DNA of 43,994 nt from an uncultured Pelagibacteraceae bacterium (GCA_902550285.1 CACCYQ010000003.1:1-43994); one strand, 5' to 3'. Positions 1 to 9,179 are shown, numbered from the stretch's first letter. The notes: a model not told the origin generated them from the sequence alone. A program made the numbers and translations.

Positions 1-191
1 GAATTCCCAAATTTTGCATATAAATTTAAAGTAGGCTTTGGTCCATTTCCTTTAGACTTAACAATTTTACATTTAAAACCAATTGAGGATAGTTTTTTTG
101 ATAAAAATTTCATTATACCTTTGTCCTCTGTTTTAACTGTTGGAAATCTTATTAGCTCTTGAGCTAATCTTAGTTCATTATAAGTTTTCAT
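1..191 (-). CDS. dapE: succinyl-diaminopimelate desuccinylase, N-terminal fragment (cut by window edge)
   Basis: The first 63 codons are present; the rest lies left of base 1. DapE hydrolyses N-succinyl-LL-diaminopimelate to LL-DAP and succinate in the cytoplasm, for lysine and peptidoglycan. The reading frame opens at ATG (complement of 189-191) and gives MKTYNELRLAQELIRFPTVK followed by TEDKGIMKFL and SSIGFKC. This matches the start of M20-family DapE (an L-I-x-x-P-[ST]-V segment, then an acidic turn and a helix ending in GFxC). The metal ligands are outside the window. It starts 4 nt after the dapD stop, so it is probably cotranslated with dapD, the enzyme that makes its substrate's precursor. 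Other M20 peptidases start similarly; the dapD neighbour decides the call. Confidence 0.85.
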   Translation of the reverse strand, partial: MKTYNELRLAQELIRFPTVKTEDKGIMKFLSKKLSSIGFKCKIVKSKGNGPKPTLNLYAKFGN

Positions 192-195
192 TAAT

Positions 196-1026
196 CTATT
201 CTCTCAAAAGATCATTTATAGAAGTTTTAGATCTAGTTTTTTCATCAACTTGCTTAATTATTACTGCACAACTTAGTGATGGTGCAGATGGATTTTTTTT
301 ATCTGGAAGAGTGCCTGGTACAACGACTGAGTAGGGTGGAATCTTTCCATAAGTAATTTCACCTGTTGATCTATTGACAATTTTTGTTGATTGACCAATA
401 TACATTCCCATGCTTAGTACAGATCCTTCACCTACAATTACACCTTCTACAACTTCAGACATAGCTCCCAAAAATACATTATCTTCAATAATAGTTGGCA
501 GAGCTTGAGCTGGTTCAAGTACACCACCAACACCACTTCCAGCAGATATATGACAATTTTTCCCTATTTGACAACAACTCCCAGCTCTTGCAAATGTATC
601 AATCATAGTGCCCTCATCTATGTAAGCTCCGATATTTACATAGCATGGCATCAGGACTGCATTTTTTCCAACAAAAGATCCTTTTCTTACTGGTGAATTA
701 GGAACCATTCTAAACCCAGCTTTTTCATGATCATCTTTTGTCCATCCTGCAGTTTTACCTTTAAGTAAGTGAGCTTTGTCATACCAACTGCTGTAAGGAC
801 CATTTAAATTTTCCATTGGATAAATTCTAAAACTAAGCATTATTGCTTTTTTCAAATGTTGGTGTGTTACCCATTGTCCATTAATTTTTTCAGCTACTCT
901 TGATCTACCGCTATCTAAATCTTCTATAACTTGATTAATCGCGTCTTTAATAGATTTGTCTGAGTTTTGATTAATCTGGCCTCTATTTTCCCAAGCATCA
1001 TTAATAATTTTTTCTATACCACTCAT
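196..1026 (-). CDS. dapD: tetrahydrodipicolinate N-succinyltransferase
   Basis: DapD transfers succinate from succinyl-CoA to tetrahydrodipicolinate in the succinylase branch of lysine/DAP synthesis. The 276-residue length is normal for the family. An N-terminal helical region (about 1-100) precedes a left-handed beta-helix of hexapeptide repeats (about 105-235), with segments such as [40 protein letters not shown] and [12 protein letters not shown] that are highly conserved in DapD. The C-terminal tail contains [10 protein letters not shown], also typical. It lies between a HAD phosphatase gene (5 nt upstream) and dapE (4 nt downstream), so it is part of a tight minus-strand run that starts at rpmH. 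No internal promoter is evident. Confidence 0.97.
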   Translation of the reverse strand: MSGIEKIINDAWENRGQINQNSDKSIKDAINQVIEDLDSGRSRVAEKINGQWVTHQHLKKAIMLSFRIYPMENLNGPYSSWYDKAHLLKGKTAGWTKDDHEKAGFRMVPNSPVRKGSFVGKNAVLMPCYVNIGAYIDEGTMIDTFARAGSCCQIGKNCHISAGSGVGGVLEPAQALPTIIEDNVFLGAMSEVVEGVIVGEGSVLSMGMYIGQSTKIVNRSTGEITYGKIPPYSVVVPGTLPDKKNPSAPSLSCAVIIKQVDEKTRSKTSINDLLRE

Positions 1027-1031
1027 ATAAA

Positions 1032-1703
1032 CTATGCTGCTTGTAATATATTAATTTCTTTTAAAAAACTAGAAAGATTTTTGATTTTTAAATCAATAAA
1101 ATCTTTATCAGAATCTTTTTTCCCCCAATACTCATTATTAACTAGCCATACTGTTTTCATACCAAGTTTTTTTGCTGGTTCTAAATTTTTTGCAATATCT
1201 TCAATAAATAGAGTTTCATTTGGATTTATATTAAATTTTTTAGACAATTTTTTATAAGATTCTATTGCTGGTTTTGGTATAAAATTACAATCTACTATGT
1301 CAAATACCCCATCAAATAAATCATCTATACCTAAATGTTTAGTTATATTTGCCACATGATCATTTGATCCATTTGTAAATACTATCTTTTTAGCTTCAAG
1401 CTTTAAAAGTTCTTTTCTCAATACCAAATCTTTTTCTAAAAAATCAAGATTTATGTCATGCACATACTTAAGAAATTCATCTGGGTTAATTTCATGATGA
1501 ATCATCAGTCCATTTAAACTTGTATTATATTTATGAAAGTAGTTTGTTTGGAGTTCTTTTGCTTTTTTTAAATCTAGGTTTAATTTTTTTGCAATATATT
1601 CAGTCATTTTTTTGCTTACCTGACCAAAAACTTTTTCTAAATCATTATAAAGAACACCATCACAATCGAATATAAAATTTTTAATTTTTTTAAATTCTTT
1701 CAT
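1032..1703 (-). CDS. HAD-family hydrolase, pyrimidine 5'-nucleotidase type
   Basis: A 223-residue cytoplasmic HAD phosphatase. The four HAD motifs are visible: FDCDGVLYN with the nucleophile Asp and second Asp near residue 13, VFTNGS (motif II) near 107, a lysine in FIPKPA (motif III) near 143, and FIEDIAKNL (motif IV) near 167. The helical cap between motifs I and II contains [13 protein letters not shown] text resembling the SDT1/YjjG group that dephosphorylates pyrimidine nucleoside monophosphates. In alphaproteobacteria such a gene commonly sits beside argB and dapD, as here. It overlaps argB by 4 nt and is followed 5 nt later by dapD. The family is clear; the substrate is inferred and it could be a general small-metabolite phosphatase. 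Confidence 0.85.
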   Translation of the reverse strand: MKEFKKIKNFIFDCDGVLYNDLEKVFGQVSKKMTEYIAKKLNLDLKKAKELQTNYFHKYNTSLNGLMIHHEINPDEFLKYVHDINLDFLEKDLVLRKELLKLEAKKIVFTNGSNDHVANITKHLGIDDLFDGVFDIVDCNFIPKPAIESYKKLSKKFNINPNETLFIEDIAKNLEPAKKLGMKTVWLVNNEYWGKKDSDKDFIDLKIKNLSSFLKEINILQAA

Positions 1704-2548
1704 TTTCTTATTAATGTTCCCGCACCTTTATCTGAAAATAACTCAAATAAAATTGAATGCGGCTTTCTTCCATCTACAATTACTACTCCCGTCACCCCAT
1801 GATTCACTGCATCAATGCATGTATTTATCTTAGGAATCATACCTCCAGATATAGTCTTATCCTCTAACATTTTTTTTGCAAAATCTGAATTAATTTCAGT
1901 AACTAACTTTTTATTTTTATCCAGAACACCCTCCACATCTGTCATTAACAATAGTCTTCTAGAATTTAGTTTTTTTGCGATGGCACCAGCAGCAACATCT
2001 GCATTAATATTGTAAACTTCATTATCTTCGCCTATACCCATTGGAACAACAACGGGGACTTCTTTTTTTTTTATAATTTCTAACAAATTTTTTTTTTCTA
2101 TATTTTTGGGATTCCCTACAAAAAATAATTCTTTTTTTTCAGGCTGAGTTGTTATGATATTATTTTTTTTTACAGTAATTGGTTGAGCTTTACATTTATT
2201 TAAAATCAATTTTTTTATTATTTCAGAGTTTATTTCAGTTAAAGCTTCTTCAACTATTTTTATTGTTTCTGAGTCAGTTATTCTTAAACCATCAATAAAT
2301 TCACTTTTAATATTTTTTTCATCTAATTTTTTTTTTATATTTTTTCCTCCTCCATGAACTACTACTGTATTTAATCCAAGTTTATTAATAACCGCAATAT
2401 CTTCTATAAACTTATTAAATAAATTTGGATCAAGCAAAACACTTCCTCCACATTTAATTACAATAATTTCATTGGTATATTTGTTTATATACTTTTCTAC
2501 TTCTTTTAAAGCTGGACCATTTTTAGGAATTATATTCTGTAAATGCAT
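1700..2548 (-). CDS. argB: acetylglutamate kinase
   Basis: ArgB phosphorylates N-acetyl-L-glutamate with ATP, the second step of arginine synthesis. The 282-residue length is normal. Amino-acid-kinase landmarks are present: IVIKCGGSVL near residue 30 (phosphate-binding lysine and glycines), VVVHGGGKNI near 63 (substrate loop), INADVAAGAIAKKL near 182, MTDVEGVLD near 202 and SGGMIPKI near 234. The extra N-terminal helix before the KxGG strand is typical of hexameric, arginine-inhibited ArgB proteins; feedback inhibition here is an inference from that. The gene lies 8 nt after yidC and overlaps the HAD gene by 4 nt. argD and argF are also in the window, but 33 kb away. Confidence 0.96.
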   Translation of the reverse strand: MHLQNIIPKNGPALKEVEKYINKYTNEIIVIKCGGSVLLDPNLFNKFIEDIAVINKLGLNTVVVHGGGKNIKKKLDEKNIKSEFIDGLRITDSETIKIVEEALTEINSEIIKKLILNKCKAQPITVKKNNIITTQPEKKELFFVGNPKNIEKKNLLEIIKKKEVPVVVPMGIGEDNEVYNINADVAAGAIAKKLNSRRLLLMTDVEGVLDKNKKLVTEINSDFAKKMLEDKTISGGMIPKINTCIDAVNHGVTGVVIVDGRKPHSILFELFSDKGAGTLIRK

Positions 2549-2556
2549 TAAAATAA

Positions 2557-4236
2557 TTAAACAGTTTTTACAGTAGTTTTTTTCATTATTACAATTTGCT
2601 GTGCCATTGTTAACAAATTATTTACTGTCCAATAAATTACTAATCCCGAAGGAAATGGAGCTAATATTACAGTCAAAAATAATGGAAAGAACATAAAAAT
2701 CTTTGCTTGTACTGGATCAGGAGGCGTAGGATTCAATTTTTGTTGTAAGTACATCGTAACTCCCATTAATATAGGCCAAGCTCCGATTAATAAAAATCCT
2801 GGCGGATCCCAAGGTATTAAACCAAACAAATTAAATATTGAAGTTGGATCTCTTTCGCTTAGATCATGAATCCAACCAAAAAAAGGTTGGTGTCTCATTT
2901 CAATCGTTACAAACAGCATTTTATATATTGCGAAAAAAAATGGAATTTGAATAAGTATTGGTAAACATCCAGATGCTGGATTTACTTTTTCTTTTTTATA
3001 TAAAGACATCATCTCTTGTTGAAGTTTCATTTTATCATCTTTGTGTAATTCTTTAAGTCTAGTCATTTCTGGTTGTAAAACTTTCATTTTCGCCATCGAT
3101 CTAAATGAGTAGTTTGCAAGTGGAAAAAAAGCTATTCTAATACACAATGTAATTAATATTATTGCAATTCCAAAGTTTCCGGTAATTTTGAAAAAGTAAT
3201 CAATTACAAAAAATAAAGGTTTTACAAGAAAATAAAACCAGCCCCAGTCTATAACTAAGTCAAATTTGTTAACGTTTAAACTTTCCGCATATCCATCAAT
3301 TACTTCAACTTCTTTTGCAGCAACAACTACTTTTATTTGACTAGATTTATTTTCATTTGCTCCAATCTCAATTGCTTTGGTTTCAATGAAACTTGCCTTA
3401 AACTTATTTTTATAATCAAAATCTGCTCTAAAATTTTTGTTCTTTTCTGGAATTAAACTTGAAATCCAGTACTTATCAGTTATTCCAAGCCATCCATTAT
3501 TAGCACTTATTGAATATTTTTTTTCTTCAATATCTTCATAGTCTTTTTCAACTAACTGTTCATCAAAAACTCCCAATAAACCTTCGTGAAGAATATAGAA
3601 ATTTGTAACTTCTGGGGCTGAGTTTCTAATTATTTGTCCATATGGATAAAAATTGTAAATTTTTTCGGAATTATTAATAATTTTTTGATCTATGGTAAAC
3701 AAGTACTGTTTATCTATGCTTATTTTTTTTTCAAAAATTATTCCTTCGTTATTTGTCCATAACATTCTAATAGAATTATTTGGATCAAGTTTATTATTTC
3801 CTTTGATTTTCCAAAGTGATTTAGAATTAGGCAATTCAACTTCACTATTTGTTGCCCAACCAGTTTCAATGTAATATCCATTATCAATATTTTTTGGATG
3901 TAATAAAACAATTTTATCATTACCATTTAAAGTTTCTGTATATTTTTTAAATGTAAGATCATCGATTATACCTCCAACCAATGATATAGTTCCTTTTATA
4001 TTTTCATTTTCAAAATCTATCCTTTTATCTTCTTTTAAAGCATCTTCTCTCGAAATTTTTAAAATTTCTTCATTTTGTTCTAGAGATGGAGCTTCAGAAT
4101 TTTGAACTACTTCATTTTTTTCTTGAAGTACTTTTTTTTGATCTAACGTCTGTGGTTCTGGTGCAAAAAATAAACCATACAGTATAATAACAGCAGCACT
4201 AAGTGATATTGCAGCAATTATATTTTTTGTATCCAT
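2557..4236 (-). CDS. yidC: membrane protein insertase YidC
   Basis: YidC inserts and folds inner-membrane proteins, alone or with SecYEG. The 559-residue protein has the Gram-negative layout: an N-terminal membrane segment (AAISLSAAVIILYGLFFAP, about 8-27), a large periplasmic P1 beta-domain (about 55-330), then the conserved 60KD_IMP core with five membrane segments (about 335-550). The core contains ITLCIRIAFFPLANYSFRSM with the conserved Arg of the hydrophilic groove, the cytoplasmic coiled hairpin around MKVLQPEMTRLKELH, and GCLPILIQIPFFFAIYKML. The gene abuts yidD with no gap and follows the rpmH-rnpA head. The engB/yihA GTPase gene that often sits between yidC and argB in other alphaproteobacteria is not here. 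Confidence 0.98.
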   Translation of the reverse strand: MDTKNIIAAISLSAAVIILYGLFFAPEPQTLDQKKVLQEKNEVVQNSEAPSLEQNEEILKISREDALKEDKRIDFENENIKGTISLVGGIIDDLTFKKYTETLNGNDKIVLLHPKNIDNGYYIETGWATNSEVELPNSKSLWKIKGNNKLDPNNSIRMLWTNNEGIIFEKKISIDKQYLFTIDQKIINNSEKIYNFYPYGQIIRNSAPEVTNFYILHEGLLGVFDEQLVEKDYEDIEEKKYSISANNGWLGITDKYWISSLIPEKNKNFRADFDYKNKFKASFIETKAIEIGANENKSSQIKVVVAAKEVEVIDGYAESLNVNKFDLVIDWGWFYFLVKPLFFVIDYFFKITGNFGIAIILITLCIRIAFFPLANYSFRSMAKMKVLQPEMTRLKELHKDDKMKLQQEMMSLYKKEKVNPASGCLPILIQIPFFFAIYKMLFVTIEMRHQPFFGWIHDLSERDPTSIFNLFGLIPWDPPGFLLIGAWPILMGVTMYLQQKLNPTPPDPVQAKIFMFFPLFLTVILAPFPSGLVIYWTVNNLLTMAQQIVIMKKTTVKTV

Positions 4237-4479
4237 TTAGTTTTGTTTTCTTTTAACTGGGTCAAATCCTTTGCCACCACCTAAAAATTTAATTGGATGG
4301 CAAGATAATATTCTTTTTGTACCTTTTGCTAATCCTTTGAGAAACCCAAATTCTTTTAAACATCCAATAAAATATTCAGAGCATGTTGGCAAGTATCTAC
4401 AACGATTTCCTAAGTAAGGAGATATAAACAACTTATAAAATTTAATAAAACTAATTAGAATAACTGTTAAAATTTTCAT
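4237..4479 (-). CDS. yidD: membrane protein insertion efficiency factor YidD
   Basis: YidD is a small membrane-associated protein that aids insertion of inner-membrane proteins and is regularly encoded between rnpA and yidC. The 80-residue sequence shows an amphipathic/hydrophobic N-terminus (ILTVILISFIKFYKLFISPY) and the family cysteine pattern in NRCRYLPTCSEYF, followed by RILSCHP and the GFDPV ending. Its start overlaps the rnpA stop by 4 nt and it abuts yidC, so translation of the three is probably coupled. The length fits the family, and no alternative assignment is plausible. Confidence 0.95.
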   Translation of the reverse strand: MKILTVILISFIKFYKLFISPYLGNRCRYLPTCSEYFIGCLKEFGFLKGLAKGTKRILSCHPIKFLGGGKGFDPVKRKQN

Positions 4480-4820
4480 TTTTTAATTCTTCCAAAATCT
4501 ATCATTAAAGATTTTTTAATATCATCATATTTGTCCTCCAAAACACTTTTTTTGGTCAGTAGCAAATATGAGTAGTTTAAATTAAATTTATCTTTTTTTG
4601 TTGCTTCTTGCATGATGCTTTTAATGCGTCTTTTAATAAAATTTCTTTCTACAGCATTACCAATCTTTTTTTTTGTTACAATGCCCAAATTTAATTTTTG
4701 ATCATCTTTATCGGATAGTTTTTTAAAAAAGATTGTTAAATATTTATTCGCAATCTTTTTTCCAGAAAGAAGAGATTTAAAATCTTTGTTTTTTGTAAGA
4801 CTAGAGATTTTACTCCTCAT
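4476..4820 (-). CDS. rnpA: ribonuclease P protein component
   Basis: RnpA is the protein subunit of RNase P and helps the catalytic RNA bind the 5' leader of pre-tRNAs. The 114-residue, strongly basic protein carries the family signature in LGIVTKKKIGNAVERNFIKR (about 63-82), where canonical proteins have KxxGxAVxRNxxKR, and the earlier LTKNKDFKSLLSGKK start. The ATG overlaps the rpmH stop by one base (TAATG), the classical rpmH-rnpA arrangement. The RNase P RNA gene itself was not found in this window. Confidence 0.95.
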   Translation of the reverse strand: MRSKISSLTKNKDFKSLLSGKKIANKYLTIFFKKLSDKDDQKLNLGIVTKKKIGNAVERNFIKRRIKSIMQEATKKDKFNLNYSYLLLTKKSVLEDKYDDIKKSLMIDFGRIKK

Positions 4821-4954
4821 TAGACCGTTAATCTTTTTCTACCTTTCGATCTTCTTCTTTTTAATAGCTTTTTCCCTCCTTTAGTTCTCATTTTAGATCT
4901 AAAGCCATGTCTTCTTTTTCTTACTATTTTGCTCGGTTGATATGTACGTTTCAT
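4820..4954 (-). CDS. rpmH: 50S ribosomal protein L34
   Basis: This 44-codon gene lies directly upstream of rnpA. The complement starting at ATG (4952-4954) gives [18 protein letters not shown], then [13 protein letters not shown] and a basic tail ending RKRLTV before TAA. This is the L34 signature almost residue for residue (MKRTYQPS, RxxGFRxRM, GGRxxLxxRRxxGRxxL). The stop shares one base with the rnpA start. It heads the minus-strand block rpmH-rnpA-yidD-yidC-argB-HAD-dapD-dapE, so the promoter should lie in the short divergent space 4955-4995. In many bacteria dnaA lies on the other side of rpmH; here it is a TVP38-type gene. Confidence 0.97.
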   Translation of the reverse strand: MKRTYQPSKIVRKRRHGFRSKMRTKGGKKLLKRRRSKGRKRLTV

Positions 4955-4995
4955 GAATGTTAAATAATAATTAAATTTTGGTACTTATAAGAAAA

Positions 4996-5763
4996 ATGTT
5001 TAATAAAGTACAGAAGAATTTGATAAAGTATATTGCCAATATGGAACAAAAAAAGTTTAAAATATTAATCGGGTTTACATATACGATAATTATTGTTTAT
5101 TTTTTATATGAATTACTCACTAGAGTTAGTTTACAAGATATAACCTCATATAATTTTATTCAATCTTATCAAGAAAAATTAGAATTATATAAATCAAAAA
5201 ACATTTTAATTTTGATTATTATTTTTTTTATATTTATAAATTTTTGGGTTTTGATGCTAGGATTCGGATCGCCAGTTGCAATTATTGCTGGTTTTATATT
5301 TGGTAAATGGATTGGTACACTTTTAACAACTTTAAGTTTGAGCACAGGGGCATTGATGCTTTACTTTTTAGGTAAATACTTTTTTTATGATTTTTTAAAA
5401 GAAAAGTATCAAAATAAATTTAAATTTTTAAATAATATATTTAAAAATAACGAACTTACTGTCATGATAATTTATAGATTTGTAGGTCTTGTTCCATTTT
5501 TTTTAGCAAATTTGTTACCAGTAATTTTCAGTATAAGGCCATTTAATTATTTCTTTGGCACATTTATTGGAATTTTACCATCTGTATTTATATTTGTAAG
5601 TTTAGGAAGCGGATTTAGTGAAGCATTGTATCAGTATGACAACTTTCCGTCTTTAAAAGAATTAATAATAGAACCAGGAATTTATCTACCTATTTTAGGA
5701 TTCATTTTGGTAATTATATTATCTTACTTTGTAAGAAATAAATTTTTTGTAAAAAAAAACTAA
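4996..5763 (+). CDS. TVP38/TMEM64 (VTT-domain) inner-membrane protein
   Basis: A polytopic membrane protein of about 255 residues with the SNARE-associated/VTT fold also seen in DedA proteins. Membrane segments lie near the N-terminus (KILIGFTYTIIIVYFLYEL), then ILILIIIFFIFINFWVLMLG, a central re-entrant region (GSPVAIIAGFIFGKWIG to GALMLYFLGKYFF), YRFVGLVPFFLANLLPVIF, the FFGTFIGILPSVFIF block and a C-terminal helix. The conserved arginine-proline pattern (YRFVGLVPF) is present. The molecular role of the family is unsettled; lipid handling and cation homeostasis have been proposed. An in-frame TTG at 4978 would add six residues; I prefer the ATG at 4996, because the extra residues would place the gene only 23 nt from rpmH. 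It is divergent from rpmH. Confidence 0.85.
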   Translation: MFNKVQKNLIKYIANMEQKKFKILIGFTYTIIIVYFLYELLTRVSLQDITSYNFIQSYQEKLELYKSKNILILIIIFFIFINFWVLMLGFGSPVAIIAGFIFGKWIGTLLTTLSLSTGALMLYFLGKYFFYDFLKEKYQNKFKFLNNIFKNNELTVMIIYRFVGLVPFFLANLLPVIFSIRPFNYFFGTFIGILPSVFIFVSLGSGFSEALYQYDNFPSLKELIIEPGIYLPILGFILVIILSYFVRNKFFVKKN

Positions 5764-5846
5764 ATTTTATTTAAGTTATAAGAATATTTTTAATCAATTG
5801 TAATTTTATTTAATTTAGTATATTTAACTTTTATAAAGACAATAAA

Positions 5847-7058
5847 TTGAAAATCAAATCTTGTAGAATCTGTAAATCAAAAAAATTGGAATTTGTTTAT
5901 AATTTAGGCAACATGTCTTTTACTGGAATTTTTCCAAATTCTATTAAAAATAAAGTTCCAAAAGGAAAACTAAAACTCATAAGGTGCAAAAGATGCACAC
6001 TTTTACAACTAGAAGATAATTTTGACTCAAATTTAATGTATGGGGAAAACTATGGATATATGTCATCTTTAAACAAAGCCATGGAGTTTCATTTAAAACT
6101 GAAATCAAAATATTTACTAGATAATTATAAATTGAAAAAAGGGTATTCAGTTTTAGATATTGGAAGTAATGACGGAACCTTTTTAAGTTTTTTTAAAAAA
6201 AACTTAAAACTATATGGATGTGATCCCACAATCAAAAAGTTTAAAAAATATTATAGAAAGGATATAAACCTTATTACTGATTTTTTCACTGCTGAAAAAT
6301 TTAAAAACCAAAAATTTAATTTAGTAACTTCTATTGCAATGTTCTACGATCTTCCGGATCCACTAAAATTTGTAAATGATATTAAAAAAGTTTTAGCAGA
6401 TAATGGAATATGGCACGTAGAAATGAGTTATATGCCTTCAATGTTAAATAATAGTTCTTATGATACTATTTGCCATGAACATTTAGAATATTATTCCGTG
6501 AAATCATTAAAATATTTAATGGATTTAGCCGATTTAAGGATAATTAATATTTCCTTTAATCAAGTAAACGGCGGAAGTATTTCTTTAGATATTGCTAAAA
6601 AGAATTCTAAATATCGTGAAAATAAACTTTTATTAAAGTGGTTGCTATTGAGAGAAAATTTGAATGGATTTAATACTCTCAAAGTACAAAAACAATTTTT
6701 TAAACAATGTAAAAAACATAAATTTTTAATTAAAAATTTATTAAAAAAACTTAAATCTCAAGGAAAAAAAATTTATGGCTACGGAGCATCAACAAAAGGA
6801 AATGTAATACTGCAATATTGCAAAATAAATAAAAATTTTTTGAAATATATTATAGATGTTAATAGTTTTAAGTATAACAGATACACTCCAGGGTCTAATA
6901 TAAAGATAGTGTCAGAAAAATATCTAAAAAAACAAAAACCAGATTATCTTCTAGTTCTTCCTTGGCATTTTAAAGAACATATACTTAAAAAAGAAAAAAA
7001 ACTTTTGGATAAAGGAATAAAATTTATATTTCCTTTACCAGAAATTGAAATTGTTTAG
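5847..7058 (+). CDS. zinc-binding class I SAM-dependent C-methyltransferase (NDP-sugar type)
   Basis: A 403-residue three-part enzyme of the NDP-deoxysugar C-methyltransferase kind (TylC3-like). Residues 1-60 form a putative zinc domain with CRICKSKKL and IRCKRCTLLQL. Residues about 95-220 are a Rossmann SAM domain with VLDIGSNDGTFLSFF (motif I) and an acidic CDP at the end of strand 2. The C-terminal part carries KIYGYGASTKGNVILQYC, the hallmark of the family's C-terminal domain. The start is TTG at 5847: the next ATG would remove the first zinc ligands, so TTG is strongly preferred despite no clear ribosome-binding site. It ends in a 4-nt stop-to-stop overlap with the convergent GT2 gene. 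Substrate is unknown; no deoxysugar synthesis genes are in the window. Confidence 0.85.
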   Translation: MKIKSCRICKSKKLEFVYNLGNMSFTGIFPNSIKNKVPKGKLKLIRCKRCTLLQLEDNFDSNLMYGENYGYMSSLNKAMEFHLKLKSKYLLDNYKLKKGYSVLDIGSNDGTFLSFFKKNLKLYGCDPTIKKFKKYYRKDINLITDFFTAEKFKNQKFNLVTSIAMFYDLPDPLKFVNDIKKVLADNGIWHVEMSYMPSMLNNSSYDTICHEHLEYYSVKSLKYLMDLADLRIINISFNQVNGGSISLDIAKKNSKYRENKLLLKWLLLRENLNGFNTLKVQKQFFKQCKKHKFLIKNLLKKLKSQGKKIYGYGASTKGNVILQYCKINKNFLKYIIDVNSFKYNRYTPGSNIKIVSEKYLKKQKPDYLLVLPWHFKEHILKKEKKLLDKGIKFIFPLPEIEIV

Positions 7059-7756
7059 GAAAGTAAGTTTTTAAAAAAATATTTAAATAAATATAAGAGT
7101 GATCCGATAATATCACCCATTGTCATTTTTGAACTTCCAACTTGTCTATAGGGCAGGTAAATTGGTATTTCTTTGATTGAGTATTTCTTTTTATTTAGCA
7201 AATATAAACTTTCCCAAAAAAAGGAATATCCATTATTTTTTGCATCTAAAATATCATCTAATTTAATTTTTTTTGTATTGTAACATCTAAATGCCCCAGA
7301 TGAATCATAAGTCATATTAAGTAAAATATTTATCAAGTAATATCTCGTTCTTGTAAGAAACCTTCTTTGAATTGGCCACTCAATCAATGAATTTTTATTA
7401 ATAAATCTATTAGTAGAAATTAAGTCAAAATTTTTTGAAAATTTTAATAAATTTTTTATATATTTTGGATCATGAGTTCCATCAGCATCCATCGTTAGAA
7501 TTGTATTATATTTCTTTTTGTAAGCATATTTTATTGCATCTTTATGAGCTGATCCTATGCCCATTTTTTTTGGTCTAAAAATGTAGAAAACAGTTTTGTT
7601 TTTTTTACAAAGTTTTAGGATCTCTTCACGGGTACCATCGGTTGAGTTATCATCCACAAAAAGAAAATCTAATTTATAATTATATCTTTTAATCTTATTA
7701 AAAAGATTTAAAATATTCTTTCTTTCATTTAGGGTGGGTATAATTAGTATTTTCAT
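7055..7756 (-). CDS. family 2 glycosyltransferase, dolichyl/polyprenyl-phosphate mannosyltransferase-like
   Basis: A 233-residue GT-A glycosyltransferase. Visible motifs are IIPTLNERKNI at the N-terminus, LFVDDNSTDGT near 33, and TMDADGTHDPKYI near 87 with the metal-binding DxD. These match polyprenol-monophosphomannose synthases, which move a sugar from a nucleotide donor to a lipid phosphate at the inner leaflet. There are no long C-terminal membrane helices; the hydrophobic end (GSLLYLFKYFFKNLL) may be a peripheral anchor. The divergent neighbour at 7822 is a GT-C-like membrane protein, the class that uses lipid-linked sugars, so the two may work in sequence (inference). The donor sugar cannot be read from sequence. 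Confidence 0.87.
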   Translation of the reverse strand: MKILIIPTLNERKNILNLFNKIKRYNYKLDFLFVDDNSTDGTREEILKLCKKNKTVFYIFRPKKMGIGSAHKDAIKYAYKKKYNTILTMDADGTHDPKYIKNLLKFSKNFDLISTNRFINKNSLIEWPIQRRFLTRTRYYLINILLNMTYDSSGAFRCYNTKKIKLDDILDAKNNGYSFFWESLYLLNKKKYSIKEIPIYLPYRQVGSSKMTMGDIIGSLLYLFKYFFKNLLS

Positions 7757-7821
7757 TTTAGATATTAAAAAAAACTAGTACATTTTTATTTTAAATTATA
7801 TAGTTGATATTAGAAATCTAA

Positions 7822-9063
7822 ATGAAATTCACCATTTTTTATAAACAGCTTTTAATTTTCATCATATTTTCATCATCATTAGTAATTGGTTTATATTTCA
7901 ACGAAAATTTATCAGGGGGTGCTATTTATGATTATAATATTCATAAAAGAACCATCATTGATTTATTTGAAAAGGGACTAGGTTATGGTCTTTTAAATTA
8001 TGATGAATTTACAAATACTCATTCACCTTTATTCATAATAATTTTAAATTTTTTAATTTCAAAAAATGAATTATTTGGAAGATTGTTTTATATTTTAATT
8101 TCATCATCAATCATAATTGTTTTTTACAAAAGTTTAATTTTAAAATATAAAACGAATTCTCTTTTATTATTTTTATTAAGCAATTTCTTTCTCCTATCCC
8201 CATATTTTAGAGCGTATTCAATTTGGCCTGGTGATGAAACTATAGCTTTAATTTTTTTTTGTTTCTCAATATATTTTTTTTTAAAATATATTTTATCAGA
8301 TAAAAATTTAACTATATTTGTTATTCTGAATGTTATTTCGCTAGCTATAGCATCCTATTTAAGACCAATTTATTGTATCTTTTCAATTTTCTATTTTTTT
8401 CTATTTTTTTTTAATAATAAATTTAATTTAAAGATATTTTTTTTATATTTAATTTTAAATATTTTACTAGCCTTTCCTGCTTTTTATTATGTATTTGTCT
8501 TAGATATTGCTTTTTTCATTTCTTATTTTGGAGCGTTTAATATTGTTACTTCACTAGCTTTGGTTTATCTAACTATTTTTTTTTATTTAACCCCACTTAT
8601 AATTTTGGATATTAAAAATACTCTTTTTAAATTTAATTTTATTAATTTCCTAATAACAATTTTTATATCTATTATTGTACTGATTTTTTTTAATTATGAA
8701 TGGTCTTCTGGTGGCGGTTTTTATTACAAATTAAGTCAATTTTTATTTAATAACAATATCTTAGTTTATCTCTTTTTTCCTTTTGCTTTTTATTATTGCA
8801 ACCAAATTTTAGAGTTAAATAAAATTAGAAACCTTATTTTATTTTTATTGCTTATTATAATTGAAATTGATGGCCATTTTTATATGGAGTCTTACGATCC
8901 ATTATTTTATGTTTTATTTTTTACTTTATTTGATTTGAAAATAACAAGAAACTTTTCTGTTAATTTGAGCAAAACAGTATTTGCAATTTTTGTATTTCAA
9001 ATTTTTCTTTTATTTTTAAAATTTTATCAGCTCAATTTTATTAACGATTTTAAATTAATTTAA
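7822..9063 (+). CDS. polytopic membrane protein, putative GT-C glycosyltransferase
   Basis: A 413-residue protein extremely rich in Phe, Ile and Leu, with roughly ten predicted membrane segments. The first extracytoplasmic loop has acidic residues (GGAIYDYNIHKR) and ends in NTHSPLFIIIL, which resembles the H-P-P-L segment after the first helices of GT39/GT83 lipid-linked-sugar transferases. A later LRPIYCIFS segment also fits. I cannot name a family with certainty, and it could be another kind of integral membrane protein. It diverges from the lipid-phosphate glycosyltransferase gene at 7756, which supports a role in surface-glycan modification. Base composition is even more AT-rich than the flanking core genes, in part because of Phe/Ile/Leu codons. 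Confidence 0.6.
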   Translation: MKFTIFYKQLLIFIIFSSSLVIGLYFNENLSGGAIYDYNIHKRTIIDLFEKGLGYGLLNYDEFTNTHSPLFIIILNFLISKNELFGRLFYILISSSIIIVFYKSLILKYKTNSLLLFLLSNFFLLSPYFRAYSIWPGDETIALIFFCFSIYFFLKYILSDKNLTIFVILNVISLAIASYLRPIYCIFSIFYFFLFFFNNKFNLKIFFLYLILNILLAFPAFYYVFVLDIAFFISYFGAFNIVTSLALVYLTIFFYLTPLIILDIKNTLFKFNFINFLITIFISIIVLIFFNYEWSSGGGFYYKLSQFLFNNNILVYLFFPFAFYYCNQILELNKIRNLILFLLLIIIEIDGHFYMESYDPLFYVLFFTLFDLKITRNFSVNLSKTVFAIFVFQIFLLFLKFYQLNFINDFKLI

Positions 9064-9179
9064 AATAATTTTTTTAGAAATGAAAATGTTAGTAAAAAAA
9101 TTTACAAGATGTTAAAAGCAAATTTTAAAAAATAGTAGATATTATTGATTAATTATATAAATTAATATTTTTCTTGAAT

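Noticed and set aside
1..6. GAATTC (EcoRI site) at the very first bases as a biological feature
   Set aside because: More likely a cloning boundary of an environmental insert; it lies within dapE coding sequence.
9064..9179. Possible terminator or small RNA between the GT-C-like gene and tRNA-Thr
   Set aside because: Only AT-rich low-complexity sequence; no stable GC-containing hairpin or convincing frame.
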